Below, piece after piece: positions 1-7,684 of a DNA stretch of 20,593 nt. The translations under genes were made by a program, and so were the position numbers. The first letter of the stretch is position 1. Each line of letters opens with the position of its first letter. Below the pieces are notes generated by a model, which was not told where the DNA came from, did not search any database, and saw nothing but the letters and a program-made list of their open reading frames with translations. This DNA is from Pseudomonadota bacterium (GTDB lineage: Bacteria; Pseudomonadota; Alphaproteobacteria; Rhizobiales; Rhizobiaceae), in the NCBI GenBank assembly GCA_023451735.1, contig JAEXYH010000042.1:1-20593 (forward strand). The letters run 5' to 3'.

Positions 1-59
1 CCCCTCGCCCACCGTCCCGCCATCGCAGAGCAACCGGAGTCACGGATAAAAACTGCCGA

Positions 60-119
60 ACGGGGCGCTGAGAGGTGTCACTTATAAACTAATTTACGAG
101 GCAGCTTTCAGCGCCCCGT
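60..119. repeat. Long-arm inverted repeat at left edge
   Basis: Positions 60-71 and 108-119 are perfect 12-base inverted arms (ACGGGGCGCTGA and its complement) around an AT-rich 36-base loop. Up to three more pairs, one of them a wobble, can form inside. Read on the minus strand, the stem is followed after seven bases by TTTTT (complement of 48-52), so it could end a minus-strand transcript, but the gap weakens that reading. It could equally be a 5' leader structure for the gene at 190. Confidence 0.5.
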
Positions 120-189
120 CCGACCAATCCCCGGGGTTAAACCTGCGGAGAGACCTGACAAGAAAACCGAAGATCGCCAAGGGAAAACC

Positions 190-669
190 ATGTCCAGCGA
201 AACCGTATCCTTCAAAAGCCGCCTGAGCCGCCATGCAGCGGGGGTATTCGATATGCCGCAGTACTGCCGCAACCGCAATTGCCGACGCGCGGGCGGATGT
301 CGCGGCACCATCTCCAGTGACGGCGAACCTCCTTGCATCACCGACCTTAAAGCGAACGACCGCAAGCTTTTCGCCTTTCACCTGGCATTGGCAGAACTTG
401 GAGCGGAAGACATTCGCAACGGAAAGATTCACCTGATGGCGAGGCTGCCCTACGAAGCCCATGCCCAGCGGATGGGCCTTCTCATCGCTGCGCTCACATT
501 CGCCGATCTAGCCGCAGACCGCACCGCCTTGCGCAAGCGTCTGCGTGCCATGAATCTAACCAGTTGGCACCGCCGACCACCCCGCGCGGCAGCTTTCTTC
601 TATTGCGATTTCGGAAGGCCGGCCGAGAATACGGAACAGCCCGACAATGATGCGGCATCCCGCCCTTAA
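190..669 (+). CDS. Small Cys/Arg-rich hypothetical protein
   Basis: 159 residues, function not recognised. The start ATG is preceded by CAAGGG six bases upstream, which supports this frame over the overlapping ones. The N-terminal third holds C26, C31, C37 and C49 in a very Arg-rich stretch (CRNRNCRRAGGC), spaced x4, x5 and x11, which could bind a metal or nucleic acid. No signal peptide or membrane helix is visible. The middle (about 55-115) looks helical and Ala/Leu-rich, and the C-terminus is polar and probably disordered. Similar short Cys/Arg-rich proteins occur in Rhizobiales genomes as uncharacterised proteins, by recollection only. It lies 87 bases before dgoK on the same strand, with no evident functional link. 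Confidence 0.65.
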   Translation: MSSETVSFKSRLSRHAAGVFDMPQYCRNRNCRRAGGCRGTISSDGEPPCITDLKANDRKLFAFHLALAELGAEDIRNGKIHLMARLPYEAHAQRMGLLIAALTFADLAADRTALRKRLRAMNLTSWHRRPPRAAAFFYCDFGRPAENTEQPDNDAASRP

Positions 670-756
670 GTATGACTTTATCGGCATTTGTTCTCGACAG
701 CCGCCCCGCCGCCGCGCTATCGAGGGGCGCAATCAATCTCGGGAGGAAATCCGAAA

Positions 757-1692
757 ATGCCGAAGCCTGTGTCGATCATCCTTGACTGGGGCACGAGTTC
801 GTTGCGCGCAGCGCTCGTTTCGGAAACGGGCGAAACGCTCGACACCCGCGACACGACAAGCGGCGGCATCCAGTTCGTCAAGGACGGCGCTTTCGAGGCG
901 GCGCTGATGGAAACGGTCGGCGCTTGGTTTTCCGAACATGGCCCCCTTCCCGTCATCGCCTCGGGCATGATCACCAGCCGCAACGGCTGGATCGAAGTGC
1001 CTTACGTCGACGCACCTGCCGGTCTCACGGAACTTGCCGCTGGCACAAAACAGCTCACCCTCCAGAACGGCGCGGTCGTTACCTTCCTGCCCGGCATGCG
1101 CGATCCGGCGGCAAAGCCGTTCCCGGATGTCATGCGCGGCGAGGAAACCCAGATCGTCGGTTTCGGTCTGGACAAGGACCGCACCGTCGTCCTGCCCGGC
1201 ACCCACAGCAAATGGGCGCGCGTCGAAGGTGGCCGTATCGCCGGTTTCCAGACCTATGCAACCGGCGAAATCTTCGCGCTTCTCACCAAACACTCCTTCA
1301 TCGCCAAGGCGCTCGATCCGGCTCCCGGCTCAGAACCCGTATGGGCGGCGTTCGATCGCGGCGCGGAGTTTGCCGCAAGCGATGCACGCGCTGCCGACGC
1401 CTTCCTGTCGGCCGTCTTTTCCGCCCGCACTGGCGTGCTCGCTGGCGTCTTGAAACCCGACGATATCGGTGACTACGTCTCCGGCCTCGTCATCGGTTCG
1501 GAATTCCGCCAGGCCCGCGCCGCCGGCTGGCTCATTCCCGGCGAAGCGATCGGCATCGTTGGCAACAATGTCTTGAACAGCCGCTACGGACGTGTCGCAC
1601 CACTCTTCGACCTGACCGTAGCACCAAGCCCGCCGGATGCCGCCAAGCGTGGCGTGCAGCTGATCGCCGGCCAATTGCAATTGACGAAATAA
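757..1692 (+). CDS. dgoK: 2-dehydro-3-deoxygalactonokinase
   Basis: Phosphorylates 2-keto-3-deoxy-D-galactonate with ATP to the 6-phosphate in the De Ley-Doudoroff pathway, in the cytoplasm. The 311 residues match the usual family length of about 300. The N-terminus has the sugar-kinase phosphate motif ILDWGTSSLRAAL (D10 region), and the centre carries the family-typical PGTHSKWA and TGEIFALL segments. An upstream in-frame TTG at 688 is rejected, because the ATG at 757 has a strong GGGAGGA ribosome site at 741-747. The aldolase gene begins 11 bases after the stop, so the two are almost certainly one transcript. Galactonate dehydratase and the uptake genes are not in this window. Confidence 0.93.
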   Translation: MPKPVSIILDWGTSSLRAALVSETGETLDTRDTTSGGIQFVKDGAFEAALMETVGAWFSEHGPLPVIASGMITSRNGWIEVPYVDAPAGLTELAAGTKQLTLQNGAVVTFLPGMRDPAAKPFPDVMRGEETQIVGFGLDKDRTVVLPGTHSKWARVEGGRIAGFQTYATGEIFALLTKHSFIAKALDPAPGSEPVWAAFDRGAEFAASDARAADAFLSAVFSARTGVLAGVLKPDDIGDYVSGLVIGSEFRQARAAGWLIPGEAIGIVGNNVLNSRYGRVAPLFDLTVAPSPPDAAKRGVQLIAGQLQLTK

Positions 1693-1703
1693 GGACGTTT
1701 TCA

Positions 1704-2327
1704 ATGAATCTTCATGACGCTCTGAAAGAATGCAACCTGATCGCCATCCTTCGCGGCATCAAGCCGGAAGAAGTCGAGGCTGTCGGCGAAACGCTGATCG
1801 AGGCCGGCTGGCGCATCCTCGAAGTGCCGCTCAATTCGCCCGATCCGCTGAAGAGCATCGAAAAGCTGCAGAAGCGTTTTGGTGATAAGGCCCTGATCGG
1901 CGCCGGCACCGTTTTGACGCCTGCCCAGGTTGCCGATGTTGCAGCCACCGGCTCGAAGGTCATCATCTCGCCGAACGCCAACCTGTCGGTCATTGAAGCC
2001 AGCGTCGCAAAAGGCATGGTCAGCCTGCCGGGCGTCGCCACACCGACGGAGGCCTTTGCTGCGATCGGCGCAGGCGCCACTGGCGTAAAAGCCTTCCCGG
2101 CAGAAGCTATCCCGCCGCATGTAATCAAGGCATGGAAAGCCGTTCTGCCGAAGGAGATTCCGGTCCTTGCCGTCGGCGGTGTCACACCCGACAACATGAA
2201 GGCATTCGTTGATGCCGGTGCTGCCGGTTTCGGCATCGGCGGCTCGCTCTACAAGCCCGGCGACAGCGCCGAATCCGTCGGCGCTAGGGCCAAACAGTTC
2301 ATCGACGCGATGCGCGCCATCCGATAG
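1704..2327 (+). CDS. dgoA: 2-dehydro-3-deoxy-6-phosphogalactonate aldolase
   Basis: Class I aldolase that splits 2-keto-3-deoxy-6-phosphogalactonate into pyruvate and glyceraldehyde 3-phosphate. 207 residues is the normal length for a KDPG/KDPGal aldolase. Landmarks: R17 in AILRG, E40 in the KDPGal-type EVPLNSP (KDPG aldolases usually have EVTLRT), GAGTVLTPAQV at 67-76, the Schiff-base lysine K129 in GVKAFPAEA, and the phosphate-binding end GGVTPDN and GIGGSLYKPG. The start ATG follows AAGGACG from the dgoK junction. It forms an operon with dgoK. The assignment to the galactonate rather than the gluconate branch rests on EVPLNSP and on the kinase partner. Confidence 0.95.
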   Translation: MNLHDALKECNLIAILRGIKPEEVEAVGETLIEAGWRILEVPLNSPDPLKSIEKLQKRFGDKALIGAGTVLTPAQVADVAATGSKVIISPNANLSVIEASVAKGMVSLPGVATPTEAFAAIGAGATGVKAFPAEAIPPHVIKAWKAVLPKEIPVLAVGGVTPDNMKAFVDAGAAGFGIGGSLYKPGDSAESVGARAKQFIDAMRAIR

Positions 2328-2357
2328 TCGATCAGCCTCCCGCTTCCTTCTAGCTTC

Positions 2358-2409
2358 CGACGCAATCGGCAGATAGTTTGGCAGCCGATTCGTCGCTCTG
2401 TGAAGCGAC
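2358..2409 (+). promoter_or_regulatory. Two mutually exclusive hairpins in ftsZ leader
   Basis: Hairpin 1 pairs CGACG (2358-2362) plus AATCGGC (2364-2370) with GCCGATT (2384-2390) plus CGTCG (2391-2395): 12 pairs with one bulged C. Hairpin 2 pairs GTCGCT (2392-2397) with AGCGAC (2404-2409). They share 2392-2395 and cannot form together. The second sits about 12 bases before the ribosome site (AAGGAG, 2421-2426). There is no T-tract, so simple termination is unlikely. An alternative-fold leader is an inference from the base pairing. Confidence 0.45.
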
Positions 2410-2433
2410 AGGAAGAGCTGAAGGAGCCTGAGG

Positions 2434-3420
2434 TTGACGGACTTGAAACGCGGCCTGACTGAATTGAAACCGCAGATCACTGTCATCGGTGTCGGCGGAG
2501 GTGGCGGCAACGCGATCAACAACATGATCGAGGAAGAACTCCGCGGCGTGGAGTTCGTGGCCGCGAACACGGATGCCCAGGTGCTGGCAACCTCCAAGGC
2601 AACCCGTCGCATCCAGCTCGGCGCGCAGATCACCGAAGGCCTCGGTGCAGGCTCGCTGCCGGATATCGGACGCGCGGCCGCCGAAGAATCGATCGACGAG
2701 ATTATGGACCATCTGGCCGGCTCGCACATGTGCTTCGTCACCGCCGGTATGGGCGGCGGCACCGGTACCGGTGCGGCACCTGCGATAGCCCGCGCAGCAC
2801 GTGCCGCCGGCATTCTGACTGTCGCCGTCGTCACCAAGCCGTTCACTTTCGAAGGCCAGCGCCGGATGAAGACGGCTGAAGCGGGCATCGAGGAACTTCG
2901 CGATGCGGCCGATACCGTTATCGTCATCCCGAACCAGAACCTCTTCCGCATTGCAGACGCCAAGACCAGCTTTGCCGACGCCTTCATGATCGCCGACCGT
3001 GTGCTATATTCCGGCGTCGGCTGCATCACGGATCTGATCGTCAAGGAAGGCCTGATCAACCTCGATTTCGCCGACGTGAAATCCGTCATGCGCGGCATGG
3101 GCCGGGCGATGATGGGCACCGGCGAGGCCTCCGGCGACAACCGCGCGCTGCAGGCGGCGGAACTGGCGATCGCCAATCCGCTGCTCGACGACATCTCGAT
3201 GAGAGGGGCAAGAGGCGTGCTGATCTCGATCTCGGGCGGTTCGGACATGACGCTCTTTGAAGTCGACGAAGCAGCGAGCCGTATCCGCGACGAGGTGGAA
3301 GCCGAAGCCGACATCGTCGTCGGCGCCATTTTCGACCGCAACCTCGACGGCAAGTTCCGCGTTTCGGTGGTCGCAACGGGCCTCGATGGTGATCGCGGCC
3401 CCGTTTCTCATCCCGGCTGA
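2434..3420 (+). CDS. ftsZ2: FtsZ paralogue lacking the C-terminal tail (FtsZ2 type)
   Basis: Tubulin-like GTPase of 328 residues. The N-terminal lead TELKPQITVIGVGGGGGNA, the tubulin signature GGGTGTG (107-113 region) and the T7 loop NLDFADV (N209, D211, D214) are all intact, so GTP binding and hydrolysis look competent. The protein stops right after the tubulin core. The long linker and the conserved C-terminal peptide by which canonical FtsZ binds FtsA and other partners are absent. Rhizobia are known to carry such a short second FtsZ alongside the essential one, which matches FtsZ2. The start is TTG, chosen for AAGGAG at 2421-2426 and the conserved N-terminus. It follows dgoA by 106 bases and may be read through from it. 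Confidence 0.93.
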   Translation: MTDLKRGLTELKPQITVIGVGGGGGNAINNMIEEELRGVEFVAANTDAQVLATSKATRRIQLGAQITEGLGAGSLPDIGRAAAEESIDEIMDHLAGSHMCFVTAGMGGGTGTGAAPAIARAARAAGILTVAVVTKPFTFEGQRRMKTAEAGIEELRDAADTVIVIPNQNLFRIADAKTSFADAFMIADRVLYSGVGCITDLIVKEGLINLDFADVKSVMRGMGRAMMGTGEASGDNRALQAAELAIANPLLDDISMRGARGVLISISGGSDMTLFEVDEAASRIRDEVEAEADIVVGAIFDRNLDGKFRVSVVATGLDGDRGPVSHPG

Positions 3421-3430
3421 AAACAACCTT

Positions 3431-3452
3431 CGTGACGTCCCCGGATGTCACG
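3431..3452 (+). repeat. Short hairpin just after ftsZ2
   Basis: CGTGACGTCC (3431-3440) pairs with GGATGTCACG (3443-3452) with one G-U wobble. The real loop must open a pair or two, since only two bases separate the arms. It lies 10 bases past the ftsZ2 stop and may protect the mRNA end or assist the next hairpin. Confidence 0.45.
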
Positions 3453-3475
3453 CCCGTGCTAATGTCATCTCGTTT

Positions 3476-3510
3476 GCGCCGAACAGGTCACGCCTGTTCG
3501 GCGCATTCGT
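3476..3510 (+). terminator. Probable terminator of ftsZ2
   Basis: A perfect 12-pair stem, GCGCCGAACAGG (3476-3487) with CCTGTTCGGCGC (3493-3504), has a 5-base loop and is followed by ATTCGTTT. The stem is very strong, but the T-tract is interrupted. Confidence 0.6.
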
Positions 3511-3680
3511 TTACAGGCATGATGAGAAGAGCTGAAAAATATCCCGCCTTGCTAATTCTTCCTGAGGATGAAGGCAAAACCCGCCTCAACCTAACATGAC
3601 TGTGAATTACAAAATCTTCATTTGACGCAGCGGCACTGAAGCGACACCGATTGTTCCAGCCGCCATGATAGCGGTTAGAG
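3505..3680. other. Gene-free stretch between ftsZ2 and the dehydrogenase operon
   Basis: Together with the flanking hairpins this forms a 323-base gap (3421-3743). The centre is more AT-rich than its surroundings. A 26-codon ORF at 3519-3599 has no convincing ribosome site. A TTGACG at 3622-3627 resembles a -35 box but has no matching -10. Apart from the hairpins on each side, nothing can be assigned. Confidence 0.4.
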
Positions 3681-3720
3681 GCCCGCACGATGGCATCATG
3701 TCATCGTGCGGGCTTCGTCC
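3681..3720. terminator. Bidirectional-looking terminator
   Basis: GCCCGCACGATG (3681-3692) and CATCGTGCGGGC (3702-3713) form a perfect 12-pair stem with a 9-base loop. The + side is followed by TTCGTCCTCT and the minus side by CTCTAAC. It lies 31 bases beyond the stop of the minus-strand flavoprotein gene, so it probably ends that operon. Neither T-tract is strong. Confidence 0.6.
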
Positions 3721-3743
3721 TCTGACTGCCTTCCAAAGCCGAG

Positions 3744-5378
3744 TCAGATTTCCTTGATAAGCTGTTCCGCAATCCGCACGCTGAGCGCCGCACCGGTCAG
3801 TGTCGGGTTCATGCAGGATGCCGACGGCATGACGCTGGTGCCGGCAATGAACATGTTCGGATGGTCATGGGTGCGGCAATCGCGGTCGACAACCGAGTCA
3901 GCCGGATCGTCGCCCATGCGGGTCGTGCCCATCACGTGCTGACGGTTCTGCCACTTCACGTCGGTCGACAACACTTCCGCATCCAGCAGTTCGGCGATCT
4001 TGTTGAGATCCTGAAGTCCGCGGTCACGACCGGCATTCCAGTAGTCGGTGACGCTGTAATAAAGAACCGGAACCGGGATGCCGAGCGCATCGAACTTGGT
4101 CTTCGACGGCGTGACGCGGTTTTCGGCCAGCGGCAAGGGTTCGAAATCGATCGCCCAGTTGAGCGACCGGGCGGAATATTTGCGAATCTGCTCGTCCAGC
4201 TTGGAGCCGAGAATACCCTTCTTGAGAAAACCCTCGGTCATCTGCTGGGTTGGCACGGTGTTGCGCACCTTGATCTTGTAGCTCGGGTAATCCTTACGGA
4301 ATTCGCCGTCACGCTGGTTGAGGTAGACCAGCAGTTCGGTCGGGCCTTCACCCGGCCACATGTCCTCCTTGGTCAGCATGTTCATGCTGATACCGGTATG
4401 GTCCATCAGGTTGCGGCCAACCTGGTCGGAGGAGTTGGCGATGCCATTCGGATATTTCTGCGAGGTCGAGATCAGCAGAAGCTTGGCAGATTCGATGCCA
4501 TAGGCGGCCAGCACGAAATATTTCGCCGTCAGCCGATGCTCGGAATTGTCCGGCTTCTTGTACCAGATCGCCGTGATCTTGCCGTCGTCGCCAGCCTCGA
4601 TCCTGTAGACCGGCGAATTGTCCAGCAGCTTGGCGCCATGGCGCTCTGCCTCATCGATATGCATAGAACCGTCATATTTGGCGCCGATCGGACAGACGGG
4701 GTTGCAATTGTTGTTGCCAGCGCAGACCGGGCGGTTGCCGTAGGGGCGCGATGCGCGGCCATGCGGTTCCAGAACCGGATTGAAGCCGCCAACCGAGAGC
4801 TTTTCCGCCAGCGTGTCGAACATGTAGCTGGTATTGAGCTGCTTCATTGGGAAGGGCATCGAGCGCGGCGGCATCGGTCCACCACCCTGGCCGCCTTCGT
4901 CCTGGCCGTCCGTGCCGGTCACGCCGAGTTCGAGTTCGGCCTTGTTGTAATACTGCTCGAGATCATCGTAACCGATCGGCCAGTCCCGACCACGACCGTA
5001 GAGCGACTGGATCTTGAAGTCGTTCGGGATCATCCGCCACAGAGCCGAACCGAAATGCCAGGTCGTGCCGCCGACGACGCGCAGATAGGAGGTGTTGTAT
5101 TTCACCGGCCCTTCATATTGCAGGTAATCGCCATAGGTGGATGGCGCATGCGGCAGGCTCGGGAACGGTGAGCCCGCACCCTGCAGCTTGGCGTTAGCGA
5201 GCGACAGTTTGACCGGTGCATTTCGATAGGTCTCGACGATCTCGCGGCGGTTGACGCGCGGACCAGCCTCCAGGACGATCACCTTCTTGCCGGCCTTTGC
5301 GAGATTGGCGGCAACGATGCCGCCCATGACGCCTGAGCCGATAACGATCAGGTCCGCATCATAGGATGTGTTAGCCAT
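3744..5378 (-). CDS. GMC-family FAD dehydrogenase large subunit (gluconate/sorbitol/fructose dehydrogenase type)
   Basis: Flavoprotein subunit that oxidises a sugar, polyol or sugar acid and passes electrons to the cytochrome subunit encoded upstream. 544 residues. The FAD site is GSGVMGGIVAANLAKAG (15-31) with VLEAGP after it. The GMC active-site pair appears as H481 in HVMGTTRMGD and N524 in CMNPTLTG. C219, C225 and C229 (CAGNNNCNPVC) match the three-Cys patch that holds a [3Fe-4S] cluster in FAD glucose and fructose dehydrogenases. No signal peptide is present; family members are co-exported with the Tat-type small subunit. The start ATG has AGGA nine bases upstream and lies 14 bases after the small-subunit stop. 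The substrate cannot be read from sequence. Confidence 0.92.
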   Translation of the reverse strand: MANTSYDADLIVIGSGVMGGIVAANLAKAGKKVIVLEAGPRVNRREIVETYRNAPVKLSLANAKLQGAGSPFPSLPHAPSTYGDYLQYEGPVKYNTSYLRVVGGTTWHFGSALWRMIPNDFKIQSLYGRGRDWPIGYDDLEQYYNKAELELGVTGTDGQDEGGQGGGPMPPRSMPFPMKQLNTSYMFDTLAEKLSVGGFNPVLEPHGRASRPYGNRPVCAGNNNCNPVCPIGAKYDGSMHIDEAERHGAKLLDNSPVYRIEAGDDGKITAIWYKKPDNSEHRLTAKYFVLAAYGIESAKLLLISTSQKYPNGIANSSDQVGRNLMDHTGISMNMLTKEDMWPGEGPTELLVYLNQRDGEFRKDYPSYKIKVRNTVPTQQMTEGFLKKGILGSKLDEQIRKYSARSLNWAIDFEPLPLAENRVTPSKTKFDALGIPVPVLYYSVTDYWNAGRDRGLQDLNKIAELLDAEVLSTDVKWQNRQHVMGTTRMGDDPADSVVDRDCRTHDHPNMFIAGTSVMPSASCMNPTLTGAALSVRIAEQLIKEI

Positions 5379-5392
5379 TGTCTTTGTTCCTG

Positions 5393-5920
5393 TCAGATCT
5401 TGCTACCGGGCTTCGGTCCCCAGGCATTCGGGCCGGGACCATAAGACGGGACGGTGAGGAGGCCCTTGGTCGGGCGGTACATCAGCGAGTCGGCATAGGT
5501 GATCAGCTCCGCATCCTCCGGCTCGCCGACGACGCCGAGATACCAGGCCGAGACGACCTTGGTGGCGGTCTTCATCAATGCCGGATCGGTGCCGGTCAGT
5601 GCCAGGAAACCATCCATGTTCGGCACGCCGGATTGCTTGATGAGCTGGGAGAGAGCCGTAAGGCTCGCATCCAGACCGGCATCGCGTTTCTTCAACGCCG
5701 CGAGAAAGCGAGCCCCAAGAACAGGATCAAGCGTATAGCCCGTCAGGAACTCCGACAGCTGGGTGAAGGAGGCAACGCCGTCGTCAGCTGCCACAGCCGA
5801 TATCGGACTGAGCAGATTGGCAACGACTGCCAGACCGCCGAAGGCGGCCGTAGCGCGCAACAGGCTACGGCGCGAGAGATTTTGACCAAGCATGGCCGGG
5901 GAAGAAGGATCAAAAGGCAT
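5393..5920 (-). CDS. Tat-exported small subunit of the FAD dehydrogenase
   Basis: 175 residues. The N-terminus holds a twin-arginine signal (LSRRSLLRATAAFGG, R17-R18) with a hydrophobic stretch ending near AVAA at about 42-45. The rest has the make-up of the small sorbitol/gluconate dehydrogenase subunit family, which chaperones and exports the flavoprotein. The C-terminal YGPGPNAWGPKPG tail is typical, by recollection. The ATG at 5920 is chosen because GGAG lies six bases upstream; a TTG at 5944 would add eight residues without a good ribosome site. Second gene of the operon, between the cytochrome and flavoprotein genes. Confidence 0.88.
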   Translation of the reverse strand: MPFDPSSPAMLGQNLSRRSLLRATAAFGGLAVVANLLSPISAVAADDGVASFTQLSEFLTGYTLDPVLGARFLAALKKRDAGLDASLTALSQLIKQSGVPNMDGFLALTGTDPALMKTATKVVSAWYLGVVGEPEDAELITYADSLMYRPTKGLLTVPSYGPGPNAWGPKPGSKI

Positions 5921-5972
5921 CAGGATCTCCGGGGGAGCGTTCAATGCAAGAAGGGAAAAGGCGATGTGGGGC

Positions 5973-7439
5973 TCAGCCGAGCGCCGGGCGCGAACGACGG
6001 CGACGCGACAGCAGCCAGACGATCAGGGCAAGCACGACGACGGCAGCGACGATCGCGGCAGGAGCTGCAAGCGGCGCGAGCTTGACGATCAGCGGCTTCT
6101 CGCCACCATCACGGATACGCACCACGTCCGCCTCGGTCACCTTGACGGCCGGATTGCCGTAATTCGCCAGCACATAATTGCTGACATCGGCGATATCCTT
6201 GTCTGACAGACGATCAGTGTAGGATGCATCCGGACCAAAGGCCGGCATAAAGGCGACGTGTTCACCAACGGTGCGGTGCAGACCATAAAGAATGGTTGAG
6301 ACGAGATTGTCCGGGCGGTCTTCACCGGTCGCAGTATTGTGGAACAGCGACGGATAGTGGTCGTTGCCCTGCCCTTCAACCTGATGGCAGGCGGCGCAAC
6401 TGCCGCTGAATACGTGAAAGCCGTTCTCGTCCGTCGTCTGGCCGGGCAGACCGCGAAGCGATGCTTCCACCTCGACGGAGGCCTTGCCGAGATCGGCACG
6501 CGACGGCTTATCGCCCGATCCGATCGCCGGCACGTCCTTGAGATAGGTGACGATCGCCTTGAGGTCGCCGTCAGAAAGGTGCTGCAGGCTGTTCTCGACA
6601 GCTTCCGCCATCGGGCCGGCCGCCTGCGCTTTGCCGGCTACATTGCCGGTCTTCAGATACCGGATCAGCTCATCGTCGGACCAGCCACCGATACCGGCAA
6701 ACTTGTCGGAAGTGATATTCGGCGCATACCACGATCCAACCGAACCGCCGGCTAGCGCCTGGCCAGCGTCTTCGGCCATGAAGGCGTTACGCGGCGTGTG
6801 ACAGGTCGAACAGTGTTCCAGCGCATCGGCAAGATAGGCGCCGCGGTTCCATTCGGCGGACTTTGCCGAATTGGGCTGGAAGCGGGTCTTGTCAAGGAAA
6901 AGCAGGTTCCAGACCGCCATCGAGGTGCGGATCGAGAAGGGAAACGGCAGTTCGGTCTTCTGCGGCTTGTGATCATCCGGCTTCACCTCGTTCATGAAAT
7001 AGGCATAGAGCGCCTTCATGTCGCCATCGGTGATCTTGGCATAAGCCGTGTAGGGCATTGCCGGATAGAGATGGCTGCCATCCTTGGCGACCCCTTCACG
7101 CACGGCACGCGAAAAATCCTCTTCGCTGTAATTGCCTATGCCATCTTCCTTCGACGGCGTGATGTTGGTCGAGAAGATCTTGCCGAGCGGCGTGTCGATA
7201 CCGTAGCCGCCGGCAAAGGGCGTGCCGCCATGCGGTGCGGTGTGGCAGGCTGCACAATCGGCAGCCGTCGCGAGATAACGACCGCGCGCCACGAGATCGG
7301 ACGCATCGTCTGCGAAGACAGCGCCGGTGGTTGTGACCAGCGCGAAAAGACAGAGAACGGCAGGACGGAGCGAAGCGGAGATCGGCGCGAACAAAGCGCT
7401 GCCGAAAAAGGTACCGGGCAAGACAGGAGGCGTAGGCAT
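5973..7439 (-). CDS. Tri-haem cytochrome c subunit of the membrane dehydrogenase
   Basis: 488 residues. It carries electrons from the flavoprotein to the quinone pool or respiratory chain on the periplasmic side. Three c-type haem sites are visible: CAACH (62-66), CSTCH (210-214) and CAACH (348-352), with candidate Met ligands in YPAMPY and FMPAF. A signal peptide ends around GAVFA (40-44). A C-terminal membrane helix (about 458-478) followed by RRRRSR anchors it in the inner membrane. This layout matches gluconate/alcohol dehydrogenase cytochrome subunits. The start is uncertain: the ATG at 7439 has GGGG close upstream, the ATG at 7457 adds six residues, and a GTG at 7499 adds 20. First gene of the operon, divergent from the LysR gene. 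Confidence 0.92.
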   Translation of the reverse strand: MPTPPVLPGTFFGSALFAPISASLRPAVLCLFALVTTTGAVFADDASDLVARGRYLATAADCAACHTAPHGGTPFAGGYGIDTPLGKIFSTNITPSKEDGIGNYSEEDFSRAVREGVAKDGSHLYPAMPYTAYAKITDGDMKALYAYFMNEVKPDDHKPQKTELPFPFSIRTSMAVWNLLFLDKTRFQPNSAKSAEWNRGAYLADALEHCSTCHTPRNAFMAEDAGQALAGGSVGSWYAPNITSDKFAGIGGWSDDELIRYLKTGNVAGKAQAAGPMAEAVENSLQHLSDGDLKAIVTYLKDVPAIGSGDKPSRADLGKASVEVEASLRGLPGQTTDENGFHVFSGSCAACHQVEGQGNDHYPSLFHNTATGEDRPDNLVSTILYGLHRTVGEHVAFMPAFGPDASYTDRLSDKDIADVSNYVLANYGNPAVKVTEADVVRIRDGGEKPLIVKLAPLAAPAAIVAAVVVLALIVWLLSRRRRSRPALG

Positions 7440-7599
7440 ATATCCCCGTGCTTTCATCAAGCATGAACAAACAACACCAGCCTCAAGCGTGCCTCCCACG
7501 CGCCAGACTGGCCATTATCGCCGCAGGCTGATGCGGCACACCGGGAGAATGCCACTCGCTCCGAAGCAATTCTTGAACAAAAATGCTTGATTGACGGGT

Positions 7600-7615
7600 T
7601 CAGGATCAAACCTGA
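7600..7615. promoter_or_regulatory. Inverted repeat between cytochrome and lysR genes
   Basis: TCAGG (7600-7604), six bases, CCTGA (7611-7615). It lies in the divergent control region together with a GTCGCGAC palindrome at 7629-7636. Possible operator only. Confidence 0.3.
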
Positions 7616-7684
7616 GGCGTGTCGATGTGTCGCGACGCGACTTGATTTGTGTCATAGCGCTGCAAAAGATGGCTTGTGTAGTCA

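Noticed and set aside
1701..3353. Minus-strand 550-codon open frame
   Set aside because: It lies wholly antisense to dgoA and ftsZ2, both with intact catalytic motifs; its Ser/Ala/Pro-rich translation has no domain and is a codon-bias shadow.
3519..3599. 26-codon frame after ftsZ2
   Set aside because: There is no convincing ribosome site and no similarity that I recognise; chance is the simpler explanation.
4251..4264. Sigma-54-like TGGCAC...TTGC
   Set aside because: Spacing is one base short of the consensus and it lies inside the GMC coding sequence.
3861..5171. Plus-strand 436-codon open frame
   Set aside because: It is antisense to the GMC flavoprotein gene, with no ribosome site or recognisable domain.
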